This document shows, one piece after another, positions 11,331-23,600 of a stretch of 64,000 bases of DNA; positions within the stretch are counted from its first letter, which is position 1; each line of letters opens with the position of its first letter. Under the pieces are notes generated by a model. That model did no database searches. It was not told the origin of the DNA and saw nothing but the letters and a program-made list of their open reading frames with translations. The stretch spans positions 6,063,501 through 6,127,500 of the forward strand of contig OY727100.1 of assembly GCA_963402885.1 (NCBI GenBank), read 5' to 3'. The position numbers and the translations under genes were made by a program. This DNA is from Antedon bifida (Eukaryota > Echinodermata > Crinoidea > Comatulida > Antedonidae).

Positions 11331-12993
11331 TAGGTTGATGAAAATAATGCAATTAGCAAGTAAAGATACACAATGATTTACAATAACGTAACTTGGATAA
11401 ATGCAAGTGGTCCGTAGATATATAGGATAAATACTATTAGTACTTACCCTAAATTAGGTATATGTATGTAAACCCTGTTCTTGTCTCTGACTGTTACCTT
11501 CTTTGTACCTATAAGCATTCAGCTTCATGTGTAAACAGTATGAGTATGCGTTTCCTGCAATCGAACTCAAACAATGGCAGTTGTTGGTTTGTCGAAGTAA
11601 GGACTAGGTTTGTCCAAGTAAGGACCAGATTATGTCATGCTTTTACATACCTTGCAATCTTGTGCTTCCAGCAATAGCTGGGTAATTATGTATACCATGA
11701 AATTGAAAAAATTGAGCACCATTACATGAAATTTGCCCACACGAATCCAGCATTTCTGTTCTCTGGACGAGGTGCACGCTGTTTTGCACTTTGACCTGCA
11801 TTCTCCGGTTGATTCTGAAATATTTACATGAAAATGTTAATGGAAAAATGTAATATTTTAATCAGAATTTATAAATTACGTAACTGATTACACAATGGAA
11901 TGGCATTATCAGTACACGTTAAGAAAAAGGAGTTAGAAGAGTAAGAAAGTCCTTTGACAAATTTCCTTTCGAGTGAAAGTCAAGTATGCATATACTGTAT
12001 AATATCTATACATTGATTTTATTTGACAGAATGCAAAATAGAGTTCCCCAAAATGAAAATATAATAAAAATTGAAATACAGAAAAAAAAAAAACATCTTT
12101 TAAAATGAATAATAAAAATGTTCATATTTATTGAAACTGTTTATATCTTTTCTTTTTTTTTGGTTTCCCACTTTTATTTCATCGTCATTAACATTGTTTC
12201 ATTCATTATGATTTTTACATTTATACATTATCTAATCTAATTCATCATAATTACATAATATATACAATATTCGGTTTGTAACATGCTATTTAATGTTAAA
12301 TCTTACTGAACCTACCTGTAACTCATCGCAATCAAAGAACAGGCTTGTACCAATTATAAACGTCCATTCTCACACATACTTATCAACAGCTTCATGACTA
12401 AGAGAAGATGGCTCAATGACAAATGGCATCACCCCGATGTTGTTGTCAGCAAGAACAAGATCAGTCATTTACAACGGAACTCGAAATTTGGAAAAAGACT
12501 CCATAATCCCAATTCTTCCAGATGAAGAAATTGGCAATCTGTGTGCAGTCTCTCTGACCATCCCTCGTCATGAACACCGTGCAAAGAAGTATGGCCTTCG
12601 TTGTTGCTCCATTGACTTTCAACGTCACAATCTCCCCACTGACATGGTACAGCACCATCTCAGAGCCTACCACAGTGTTGTCTTGTAGGATGACATCTCT
12701 GGAGCTCTCAATTTCAATACCTGCTGGCCACGATATATCCTCAGCATTGTAGCGGTCTTGATATGTACCAGGAAAGACAGAACAGCAGATTAATCTAAAA
12801 TGTAAGTTACTATATAAGGGAAAGAGAAGTATTTTGGCATTGTTTACCTGCTCCAACTGTGTGGTGAATTACATTATCCTGAATTGTTAGTCCTGAAGTA
12901 CCAAACATCCCGATAGCAGGACTGAAGCCATTATGAAATGTATACAACCGCTGGACCTTCTACAGTAACTTCTCCAATATCCAAGAAAGCAAC

Positions 12994-14397
12994 CTAAGGG
13001 AACATTATACTTACCCGTTGATTAAGTTAATTAACAATTGGGATGAAATATTTTACAGTACTTTGTACTTAATTTATTATTAACATTAAAACATATTTTA
13101 GTGTAAATTAAAAATAATTTTATTTTATAGTTGTTTATTTATAATTTAATTTAGCATTTACTTAAACTATAGGCTTAATATAATTAAGTTAAGTTATCTT
13201 GCCCAGTGGGCTAGTCACAACAAAAACAAAAATCAAGCCCTGCTGAAATGGAAGCCTTATAATTCTTTTTTGCACTTTTTTTTATAAAAAGAAGAATTAT
13301 CTGCAATTGCGCCATTGGCTGCAACAGTATTTTTAATTAATGATTTATGGTTTTTTTCAAATAACTACTGCATATATCACAATATATCACTTTTTAACAA
13401 TTAGCCAGTAAATCATGGTCTGGTGTTAACATTCTGAATTTTCCACTGATGCAGTGATGCCTGAATTTCACTACACTGCATAAAATATTAGTAAGCCTAT
13501 TATAAGATTACCTTTTCCTTCAAATAGAATACAGTAAATGTCCATCTGGGTCTTGTCTTCTAATATGTGATGCTTCAAAACACATATCCAGTCGTCTTCT
13601 GTTGGTCATTTTGAGATTTTTTTCTTCTGAAGAAACAATAACAATTCTACTAATTTTTTAATTAATTATTAATTATTAGGTCGTACAGACAGTGACCAAC
13701 AACTTTATGTCTTGTCTGAAGAATCACCCAAGAACACAGACAAGTCAGCACAGATCTCGAATTATAAAATATTGCTTATTGAATCGATCAAAAGATGTGT
13801 ACGGCGTAACAGTTAGCGTTATTTAAATATTCCTTGTTTTTAACTATATAAATATTGACTTTTTGGAACTGAAGTTGATTTATATATAGAAGCATATAGG
13901 CCTATTTACATCGTATTTGTTACATATAACCCTGAATAGTCTTTGGTTTGGTGTTTAATATAGGACATGCGGATAGATTGTACTGTATATTTATTAGGTA
14001 TTGGTATATAGGCTAGGCCAATACTAGGATGATAGGTCCCAGCATGTAGGCTAGCCTGCTGGGCCTAAAAAAAATAAACCTTAAACCAAAATTACATTTC
14101 CTAGTTTTTAGAATGAAAGCTGTCAACAGAAAAACCAATTGATATCTAAGCTAGGCCTAATTGAATATAGGGTCTTCGGCCTAGGCTAGCTTGATACTAG
14201 ACTAACGATATAGCCTTTATAGTAATAATACTAGCCTAGCTAGGCCTTAGGCCTAACCCATTCCCATAAAAGAAAGAAGAAGAAAACAGATCTGTCATAT
14301 ATAGGCCTAGCTAGCCTAACTAGGCCTAGAGCTATAATAGACTATAGGCCTAGTAGGCCTAGAGCTAATACTAGGCCTAGGCCTATAATATTATGAT
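12994..14397. other. Noncoding spacer with a TAGGCCTA cluster (A)
   Basis: No gene seen. From about 13,890 and densely from 14,030 to 14,390 the sequence is rich in the palindromes TAGGCCTA and CTAGCTAG. B lacks a 48-bp piece present here near 13,509-13,560. ATTATGAT at 14,390-14,397 is the candidate target duplication of the foldback element that follows. Confidence 0.7.
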
Positions 14398-14403
14398 GGG
14401 TGC

Positions 14404-14655
14404 TGGTCAACCCGTACCCAAACCAACCCGTACCCATGCCAACTCGTACCCAACTTGGCTAACCCGTACCCAAATAATTGGTCAACTCGTACCCACTTTG
14501 GCTAACCCGTACCCAAACCAACTCGTACCCATGCCAACTCGTACCTAAATATTTGGCTTACTCGTACCCAAGTATTTGGCTTACTCGTACCCATTATTTG
14601 GCTTACTCGTACCCATTTTTGGCTTACTCGTACCCATTATTTGGACTACTCGTTA
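14404..14655 (+). repeat. Left outer array of foldback element 1 (GTACCC units)
   Basis: Twelve copies of (C/T)CGTACCCA with 3-11 variable bases between them, such as CCAACTCGTACCCATG and TTGGCTTACTCGTACCCA, plus one decayed copy at the inner edge. The outermost units use ACCCGTACCC; inner ones use CTTACTCGTACCC. The repeated peptide frame at 14,478-14,711 is only a translation of this array. Confidence 0.92.
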
Positions 14656-15116
14656 TTATTAGGCCTACTTGTAATGATTTGATCGGCGCAAAACTAGTGG
14701 TATGCTTTTGACGTATGAATATTTTTATATTTAAATTGTTTTTTTTATTTTACAGGTCTCGGTGAAATGTGTGCTAATAAAATGTGTGCTAATAAAAATG
14801 ACCATTGATTTGATTGTAAACTTCGTTTAGGCATATATTTGTTATATTATAGTTTTATAAACGTATGTTTGATGTGTCTCTTTATTTACGTAAGAACATT
14901 AATTAATAAAAAAATATTTTTACTGTTGACGTATAGTATTACAATTCAATTAAGCCCAGGTAAAGTACCAACAACGTATAATTTTTATACTTATCAATTT
15001 ATATTCTTATCACCTAATTATCTTCCCTGATTACATTCGATCAAGTAACTATTATTTCTATTGTATATTGGTATATTTAAAATTGGTTGAATTAACAACG
15101 CCCTGTTTTAATCAAA

Positions 15117-16074
15117 AAGCCTGCAGGGCTATGGGTCGAATTACTCGTAGATTTCGTGTTACGTGTTTTTGCTGATCGGGATTAACCTTTTATTATAAAA
15201 AAAACACGCATTTATAGGGCGTCAAAGAGACGACTCAGTAATGACGTATGATCGTTTTTCATATATTTTATTTATTAATAATTCAGTGAAATGATCATAT
15301 ACACGTACTGTAAGGCCTGCATGGCTACTATGGGGCGTAGATTTCGTGTTACGTGTTTTTACTGACCGGGATTAACCTTTTATTATAAAAAAACACGCAT
15401 TTATAGGGCGTCAAAGAGACGACTCAGTAATGACGTATATGATCGTTTTCCATATATTTTATTTATTAATAATTCAGTGAAATGATCATATACACGTACT
15501 GTAAGGCCTGCAGGGCTATGGGGCGTAGATTTCGTGTTACGTGTTTTTGCTGACCGGGATTAACCTTTTATTATAAAAAAAACACGCATTTATAGGGCGT
15601 CAAAGAGACGACTCAGTAATGACGTATATGATCGTTTTCCATATATTTTATTTATTAATAATTCAGTGAAATGATCATATACACGTACTGTAAGGCCTGC
15701 AGGGCTATGGGGCGTAGATTTCGTGTTACGTGTTTTTGCTGACCGGGATTAACCTTTTATTATAAAAAACACGCATTTATAGGGCGTCAAAGAGACGACT
15801 CGGTAATGACGTATATGATCGTTTTCCATATATTTTATTTATTAATAATTCAGTGAAATGATCATATACACGTACTGTAAGGCCTGCAGGGCTATGGGGC
15901 GTAGATTTCGTGTTACGTGTTTTTGCTGACCGGGATTAACCTTTCATTATAAAAAAAACACGCATTTAGGCCTATAGGGCATCAAAGAGACGACTCAGTA
16001 ATGACGTATGATCGTTTTCCATATATTTTATTTATTAATAATTCAGTGAAATGATCATATACACGTACTGTAAG
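15117..16074 (+). repeat. Tandem 188-bp satellite inside foldback element 1 (A)
   Basis: Five near-identical units, each running through GCCTGCAGGGCTATGGGGCG, GACCGGGATTAACC, ACACGCATTTATAGGGCGTC and GAAATGATCATATACACG. A diverged sixth unit extends to about 16,320. Unit starts are near 15,117, 15,312, 15,502, 15,691 and 15,879. Element 2 carries only one diverged equivalent (about 56,600-56,780), so the array was amplified within element 1. Confidence 0.9.
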
Positions 16075-17227
16075 GCAATTAAACATTTTGGCAGATTTTC
16101 TTCTATAACAGCTACAGTGTGTAAAAAAATAGACAACGCAATGTGGCATATGATCGTTTTCTATTTATTTTTTTTCTTAAATAATTCAGTAAAATTATCT
16201 GTTTGTTTACGGCAACTAAACGTTTTTGGAAGATGTTTCCTTAATAACAGCTACGTGTTTTTGCTGACGAGGGATTCCCTTTAAAAAAAAATACGCATTC
16301 TATGTGTCAAATATGACAAATGAATGACCCACAATCGTTTTTCCATGGCAACGGATGTCGTCTTATTTACTAAAATAATATAAACTACCTACACGTGTCT
16401 GAGTACTTACGTATCTGTCAGCGATACGATGATTTTTTTTAGTTTTTGTAGTATTTATTTCGGTTTTTAGTCATAATAATACAGTAATAGGCCTAATCAT
16501 TATAAAATGAAAACGTAATAACAGCAAATATCGTCATTTGTAATTAAATGTTAAATTATTGGAGGTTACCTTTTATTATTATTCTCACATCCGTCATGAA
16601 TACAGGGGATTTGTTTTATAAACGGCAATAATCTACTTAGATTCTTCATTATTCTAAAATGCTCCTTAGCAGCACAAATGAGGCTGGTATCCACTTAAAT
16701 AGTTTCGTGATTTTTAAAATATTTTCTAAATGTTAAAATAGTTTAATATTTTCCGAAACTTGCAAAACAAAAAAACAAAAGCTATTTTTAAAACGATTTT
16801 CAAAAAGCACATTACTTCCGTTATCTGTAAAATAAAATTATAAATTATGTATAAAAGATATTCATGTTTACTTTTAATAGTTCAAGTTTTCATCATCACA
16901 GACTAGTGGGTATTTCAATTTCCGTGTACAGGCTATTCGTAGTAAATAATACATTATAATAACTATTCATAAATGAAAAAAAAAATAGAATGCAGCTCAG
17001 TCGACCACTGACATCTTCCATATAAAACAGCGCCCTCAAGTATTAATTTGACTACGACCCAAATACGATGAAAGCTGTGCTTTTTTCGTACGAGTCTACA
17101 TAAATTATACTTTTTAGGTCAATAGTTTTTGCCATTATAATATCGAACATAATTATGATTGGTATCTAAAAATGTAATAAAACTGGGTTTAACTGTAATA
17201 TAAATATACTTTAAATAGCATTAAACT

Positions 17228-17360
17228 TGGGTACGGGCCAGCCAATGATGGGTACGGGTCAGCCAATGATGGGTACGGGTGAGCCAAAATTTTGGGTACG
17301 AGTAAGCCAAAATTTGGGTACGAGTTGGTGGGTACGAGTTGGCATGGGTACGGGTTGACC
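17228..17360 (-). repeat. Right outer array of foldback element 1
   Basis: Seven copies of TGGGTACG(G/A)GT in the orientation opposite to the left array, ending GGGTACGGGTTGACC. The outermost nine bases (GGTCAACCC in complement) match the left end exactly. It is shorter than the left array, so the two termini vary in repeat number independently. Confidence 0.9.
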
Positions 17361-17367
17361 TGTATTC

Positions 17368-18956
17368 ATTATGATTAGGCCTAGGCTAGGCCTAGGCCTA
17401 TTCTATTGTTGCAACCACTTTACCTTAAAAAAACAATTTGTATCCAAAGCTAATTTGATACGAAGACATCCTTCCACATTCCAATAAAAAAACTACTAGC
17501 TAGGGGCCTAGGCCTAGCTAAGTATAAAAAGTGTATTGCTATACAATACAATACAACGGATAGGCCGAAATCAAACTTCCCCGCAGGAGGTTCGTGCAAA
17601 AAAACACTTAAATAGGCCTAGGCCCACACTTTTTGAGACTCGTCAACTTATTGTTTAAGAATGCAGATATTTTTTGCCCCGTCGATATAAAATATTTTCC
17701 CGTAGAAGTAATTATTAGTTTATTACTAATTTTTCTGTTAAGGTAGTATAAGTATAGGATTTGGTAAATCATTTAATACAAATAAATATAAGTAGAACCA
17801 CCAGAACTATTTCCGCTATACAAACCCTATTTAAAAATGGCCTGGTCTAAATTAACATTCTACCTACTAGGGAACGTAGGTTGGCCGAGGCACTCTGCTT
17901 GACTTTCTAGGCCCCCCACACTACAAGTCCTAGGCCTACCCGTTAGGCCAATTTCTCTCGCGTTGTGGTAATAAGGATACGCAGCTAAAGTGAATTTCCT
18001 TCGCTACACTGAACCACGAGCTAAGCCTACATATTTACCGATACTCGTCAATTTATTTTTTATGGCATCAATGCTACACATTTTGCCCATTGATAATACA
18101 TTTTCTCGTATTAATTTAATTCATTATGTCTATACTTTATTTATTTAGATATTTAGTTTCCGTTTCTTGTTGAATAAACTGCAGATAAATAAAGCTATTG
18201 TATTTCTAAAGGTTCCTTTAGCAAAATGAAATCATCTTTCCTATAGTATATAAGAATACAAAAATATTTAGGATCTCGCTATTTATCTGGGCGATGTAGT
18301 CTGTGGGGTTAAAGAATACTCGAGCGGAAGAATACAACACATAATAACCATATCTATTACCAGTAAAACAGCGTCATCTCTTATTATTTCGCGTAGGTTT
18401 CAAATAACGGGGAAAAAAGTTAAGTAATATCTAATTAATGACTAATAGTTACATTACATTTTAATATTTAATAGCGTAAGTGTGTTCCACTCATAAAAGA
18501 GTATTTAATTCCAAAATTGTAATACAGTATATCGAAAAGTTAGATTTTTATTAGTGATAGAAATTTAGTATTATTTGGATAAAATAAAACTGTAAAAACA
18601 TCATTCAAAAACCATCGTGGAAAAATACTTAACCAACTTCAATTTTGTTCAAATTTGGTACAATAATTCTATATGTATTTATTTATCTTTAGTATAAAAA
18701 TTGGGTAATTTACTAGAATTTTAGATGATTTGGACATTTTTTATTTTTCAAAATATGATGCCTATGGTTCTACTATACATTTACAACATTTTTTTTACTA
18801 AAAGTGCGCCTAAGTTATTTTTTTAAAAAAACTTGATACTAGTATTTTTCTTTTACATTATAACATTTGTGTAGTAAATTGTTCTTCTCATAAGCTATTA
18901 TAGTGTAGGCCTACATTTATATTATAGTAGAACCCCTCGTTTAATTGGGGACAGCT
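17368..18956. other. Noncoding region right of foldback element 1
   Basis: No gene seen. 17,376-17,400 and 17,500-17,625 are TAGGCCTA clusters. From about 18,343 the sequence is again collinear with B (59,610 onward); 17,349-18,342 is present only here. Confidence 0.7.
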
Positions 18957-19425
18957 CTTTTTAACATTCGCCATTTACATTGCAAATTATAAATGGTATT
19001 ATTATTTTTTAGTGGATTTAGAATAGCTAGAACATGTGTGATAGTAGTTTTGACTACACTATATCAGGGAAGAGTGAGATTAAAGCAGTCGTGAATTAAA
19101 ATTTCAATAAAATTTGTCAACAAATATAATTTTACTATTTCGCCTTAACGTCTGTTTTTTTAACATTCGCCATTTAGGCCTAGGCCTACATCGCATTATA
19201 AATGGTATTATAATTCATACTGGATTTGGAATAGCTAGAACAGTGTGTAGTTTAAACTATACTATATCAGGGGAATGAACGTGAATTAAAATGTCCATAA
19301 CATTTGTCAACAAATATAATTTTGCGATTTCGCCTTAACGTCTGTTTTTTTTTACATTCGCCATTTGCATTATAAATGGTATTATTTTTATAATGGATTT
19401 GGAATAGCTAGAACATGTGTGTAGA
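18957..19425 (+). repeat. Tandem repeat of about 190 bp, 2.5 copies (A)
   Basis: Units start with ACATTCGCCATTTA and contain TATAAATGGTATTAT, GGAATAGCTAGAACA, CACTATATCAGGG, TTTGTCAACAAATATAATTT and TTTCGCCTTAACGTCTG. Unit starts are near 18,964, 19,163 and 19,354. Noncoding. The same array is at 60,225-60,720 in B with a slightly different edge. Confidence 0.88.
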
Positions 19426-19984
19426 TCTTTTCCAGATGGATTTCTTTTCGAGATTTCTTTCAAACTAAATGAGGGGATCTGCTAGGTTCCCGCCCGGAGA
19501 AATAGTTTTTCTTACAAGATTTGAATAATCAACAATATCAACATTCAACAGTGTGGCGTGTTGACCGCAATGAATAACAACACCATCTTCCCCACTACAC
19601 CTGCACCAACTCATTTGCATAATAACGCACGGCATACCAACTGATCAATATTTGTATAGGAGTAGCAATCAATTGGTTGGTTGGATGGCTGCTGTTGTTC
19701 ATCATTTAATTCATTGTATCAGTTGTTTTGATTTCTCATGATCAATTATTTCACTTAATTCATTTCATTTATTCATGATCAAACACAGTTAAATAATGTA
19801 GTACATGGTTTGGAATAATGTTCGTTTGTTCAAAGTTAATAATTCACACAGAAATTGTGAAATTATTTATTACAATAATGCATATGTATTTAAATAAATA
19901 GAGAGAAAACACTAGCCAGGCTAGGCATCGGCATCTTTACACATTTCTATTTATTTGTTCCTAATTTTCTGACATAACTTAGGT
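19426..19984. other. Noncoding region with a dispersed motif (A)
   Basis: No gene. CATTCAACAGTGTGGCG at about 19,542 recurs in the same orientation near 25,585. The block from CACTACACCTGCACC to TTTGCATAA near 19,597-19,622 recurs in inverted form near 62,055-62,085. A repeat family is likely, but its borders are not clear. Confidence 0.5.
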
Positions 19985-20231
19985 GTTCTTAAAATTGAGG
20001 GCGCCAAACATAAAATTAACGAGATCGGAAAGAGGCGGGAAGCCAAAAAAAATGATGGTGTGCTCCCTTGCCTCTAGCACGGTAAGGCTCTCTCACAGCC
20101 TTGGGGGTACCACACATCAGATGCTTTGATGTTATTGCCTCATAATGTGTGGTGGAAAGGGGGACGTTTAAATCTGTGAACCCCAAACACAGAAGCTCGC
20201 ATAGCTTTAACTCTTTTCCACCGACCGGCAT
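19985..20231 (-). mobile_element. tRNA-derived SINE, body, split by the LINE
   Basis: On the minus strand this is the body of the SINE whose tRNA-like head lies at 25,190-25,252. B carries the uninterrupted form (61,270-61,590). The open frame across it (20,016-20,285) is fortuitous: its only partner is the same SINE in B, where it runs into the tRNA-like head. Confidence 0.75.
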
Positions 20232-20631
20232 ATATATATAAACTTTATTTAGACACGAGACTGATGTACAGCACAACTCGTTCAATCAACATTGATTGTT
20301 TTTACACAAGTTCGTGATACTGTATTACAAAAAAAACCAACACCATATAAATACGAAAGAAACGAAAAAATTGAAATTGAAAAGAAACAAAATTACAGCA
20401 GAATTCCCTTCATCTGACACCTCTATTTAGGGTACACCATACCGGTACTTCCCGTGTAAACGGGAACCCTTATCGAAGTGTATAATTTATGGGGATTCTA
20501 CTGTAATACATAATAAATCTTTTTGATTTCATTTACCTTAAAATAATAGTGATAAAACACACATTTTACATGATATTTAGCCATTTTAAAAGTTGGATGT
20601 ACACCATCGTAAATTACCATACCATTATGTT

Positions 20632-23600
20632 TTACAATGCATTTTTCAGATACGTTTTAAACAACTTAACTGAATTTGGAAGGGTATCAACATTGAGACT
20701 ATTCCATATAATTGCTCCACGATAAGACAGACTTCGTTTTTTAAAATCGGTTTTTGGCTTCGGGATGAATAGATGTGTATCACTGTGCCTTAGATTATAA
20801 TTTATATCATTGTATGTAAATACATTATTTAGGTAAGGTGGGGCATTATCTGTCAAAACCTTATATATAACCATACAACATTCATATCTATCTTGATAAA
20901 ATAAAGTTGACCAATTAATTTGTCTTAGTGCCTCACTACTAGGTGTGTCCCATGTTAGACCACACACGATTCGAGCTGTTCTGTTTTGGATAGTTTGAAC
21001 TCTTTTCATTAGAGTTTGACTACTATTTCCCCAAATGATGTTACAATAGCTCAAGTAAGGTATTACAATAGAGTTTGCAATATGTTTTAAAATGTTTTGT
21101 GGAAAATAATAGCTACATCGTCTGAGCATACCCAATCCATTTAGAGCTTTACCTCGAATGTATTCAATCTGATTTTTCCATGATAAATGTTCGTCTATTA
21201 TGATACCGAGATGTTTGCAATATCGAACGCGTGGTACAAGAGCATTATCTATATTAACTGATCTATTTTTTTCTTTGATGGTTGCCAATCGGTTTGTCGA
21301 TCCGATCAACATGAACTCGGATTTAGAGACATTTAGACTCAATTTATTATTTTTTAGCCAATCGTGGATTTGTATAAGTTCTTCATTTATACTTTGGTAT
21401 ATTTCATTTTCATTTTTTGAAGAACAATAAATTATAGTATCGTCAGCATACATACTTATTTTACATTTGTTTGCAACTTTCGATAGGTCATTTATATATA
21501 AGAGGAAAGCAAGTGGGCCCACGATTGACCCCTGAGGCACTCCACATTGGATGTGTGTATAATCAGACAATGTATTATTTACATTTGTGAATTGCTTTCG
21601 CTCAGACAGATAGCTCTCGAACCATTTTAAAACATATTTACTTAAACCATAAAGTCTCAATTTGCTTAATAGTATGTTATGGTTTACCGTATCAAAGGCC
21701 TTTTTAAAATCTAGTAAACAGATTCCGACCAGCTTACCCTCGTCTATTGCACTATACCAGTCTTCCGTCACTTTTGTAAGTGCAGTAGATGTTGAGTATG
21801 ATGGTCGAAAACCTGATTGATTTATACATAACAGATTATTATTATTCAAAAAAGCATAAAGTTGATTAAAAACGACTCGTTCAATTATTTTTGAAAGTAT
21901 AGGTAGGACGGAAATGGGACGATAATTATTAGGGTTAGTTTTTTCACCATTCTTAAAAATTGGCGTGACCTTTGCTATTTTCCACGTATTTGGGAATTTA
22001 CATGTTGTGAAGGAGTGATTTATGATTCTTGTAATTGTTGGGGATATAATCGGGGCAGACAGTTTTAGAATGCCCGGTGGTAAGTTGTCATGACCAGTGG
22101 CTTTGTTTTTTGAAAGATTACTTAAGTATTTATATACAAATTCACATGTGATGTGTTCGAATTCAAAATTTTTTTCGGTGAAAGCATCGATTTCATCATA
22201 ATTTATATCATTTATTGGCTCATGTATTTGTGATGCAAGATTTGAACCTATATTTGAGAAAAATGTATTAATTTCATTTGCGATGTCCTTAGCTTTATAG
22301 AGGACATCGCCATTACCATTGCAAATTGTTTGAATAGTTTGAGTTTTCTTTTTTGACGATATAATATATCTTATGGTATCCCATGTTTTTTTTACATCGT
22401 TTTTATTTTCTTTTATACTTTCTTGAATAAAATTAGCTTTACTTTTACGTATTAATTTATTGCACATATTTCTATACTTTCTGTACCTTTTCCAGAGTGA
22501 TTCATTTTTAGAATGTTTACATTCTCTTTTGAGTTTATCTCTTTCTCTCATCTTTTCAATTACATCATCAGATAGCCAAGGAGCTGTTTTTTTACGTACC
22601 CTGTGTTTTTTCCAAGGAGCATGTTTATCTAAAATGTTGGTTAGTGTAGTTTCGAGAAGTTTGGCACTCTGACTTACGTCGCCGCTGGCGGTAATACCAT
22701 TCCAATTTACCATTAATAAATCGTTTAAAAAACTGTCTTCATTAAATTTTTTAAAGTTTCGTGTCATTTTATAATTATGATCCTGTTTATTAATTTTATT
22801 TGTTTTATTGGAATCTTTATTATTTTTCGCCCCTTTCCCTATTATAGCGAACGGCATTGAGTGGTCACTTAAGCCGACGTGGATAACTCCAGACTTTAAT
22901 ATTTTAGAAACATTTGAGAAATACATAACATCTATTAATGTAGAGGAATGTTTTTCTATACGTGTTGGTTCTTCAATGATCTGTTTTAGATTAAAATTTT
23001 CACTTAATTCAATTAGTTTCTTTGTGTAGCAATGTGGATTGTCAGACATAACGTCACAGTTTAAATCTCCCATCATCATAATATCTTTGTGTTCCAGTTC
23101 AATCTTTTGAAATATATTTTGTAAATATTCAAAAAGAACTGCTGTAGTATTTGGAGGTCTATACCACAATAGAACAATTAGATTTTTACATTTATCACGT
23201 ACTATTTCAATAGATAGGAGTTCGAGTTCATTACACATTAGATCATTCCTAATTTTGTGGTTGGTTTTTAGGTTTATATAGAGTGCTACACCTCCACCTT
23301 TTTTAGTTTTACGTCTATCTAGTCTGTGTAATATATAATTGTCAACATGAAAATCTTCATCAATAAATGTATTATCTAGAAATGTTTCGCTTAAGCCAAA
23401 AACATTGAAATTGTTGTTATTTAGAATACGTTGCAATTCATCAAAATGTAAGTCTAGGCTACGTATATTTAAATGTGCAAATATAAAACCCTTTTGATTT
23501 AGTTCCTCAAATATATGAGGATCTTTTTTTCCTATTTGGTTTATATCTGTTATTATATTATTCCTATTATTTATTACATATGAGTGGTTATCATTAATTA

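Larger units (their letters stand above)
8595..12993 (-). pseudogene. PKHD1L1: Fibrocystin-L-like gene segment, second copy in A
   Basis: Exon-like blocks in 5' to 3' order on the minus strand: 12,848-12,993 (HNGFSPAIGMFGTSGLTIQ), 12,316-12,794 (FPGTYQDRYNAEDISWPAGI, WKNWDYGVFFQ), 11,651-11,814 (HNYPAIAGSTRLQ), about 10,484-10,654 (DGGILVGSRPGYVIPDSAY), 9,737-10,412 (FECYDYDYAMLIIESLDPDT, VDVDDFYEEDLVNNLAS), 9,385-9,581 (AAQTGTLYESLEVEV), 8,996-9,205 and 8,595-8,942 (HGWANFTDLAINLSGSGYY). Most have GT/AG borders. The order and motifs match the C-terminal half of fibrocystin-L: beta-helix repeats, then the conserved pre-membrane region. It is broken by a 4-bp insertion in the second block, a 10-bp deletion in the third, a frameshift plus MITE in the fourth, and a TGA and frameshift near 10,110-10,120. 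Confidence 0.75.
14398..17367. mobile_element. TU/foldback-like element 1, complete copy (A)
   Basis: The element is bounded by arrays of an 18-bp-class unit in opposite orientation: GGTCAACCCGTACCCA near 14,405 and its complement near 17,346-17,360. ATTATGAT flanks it on both sides (14,390-14,397 and 17,368-17,375), read as an 8-bp target duplication. Between the arrays lie a noncoding core, a five-fold 188-bp satellite (15,117-16,074) and about 1.1 kb of unique AT-rich DNA. No transposase is visible. Long terminal inverted repeats with an outer domain of short tandem repeats are the hallmark of sea urchin TU and Drosophila FB elements. Its core is related to element 2 at 55,514. Confidence 0.75.

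Noticed and set aside
12416-12688. 90-codon plus-strand frame present in both duplicates
   Set aside because: It is the antisense shadow of the fibrocystin-L exon at 12,316-12,794.
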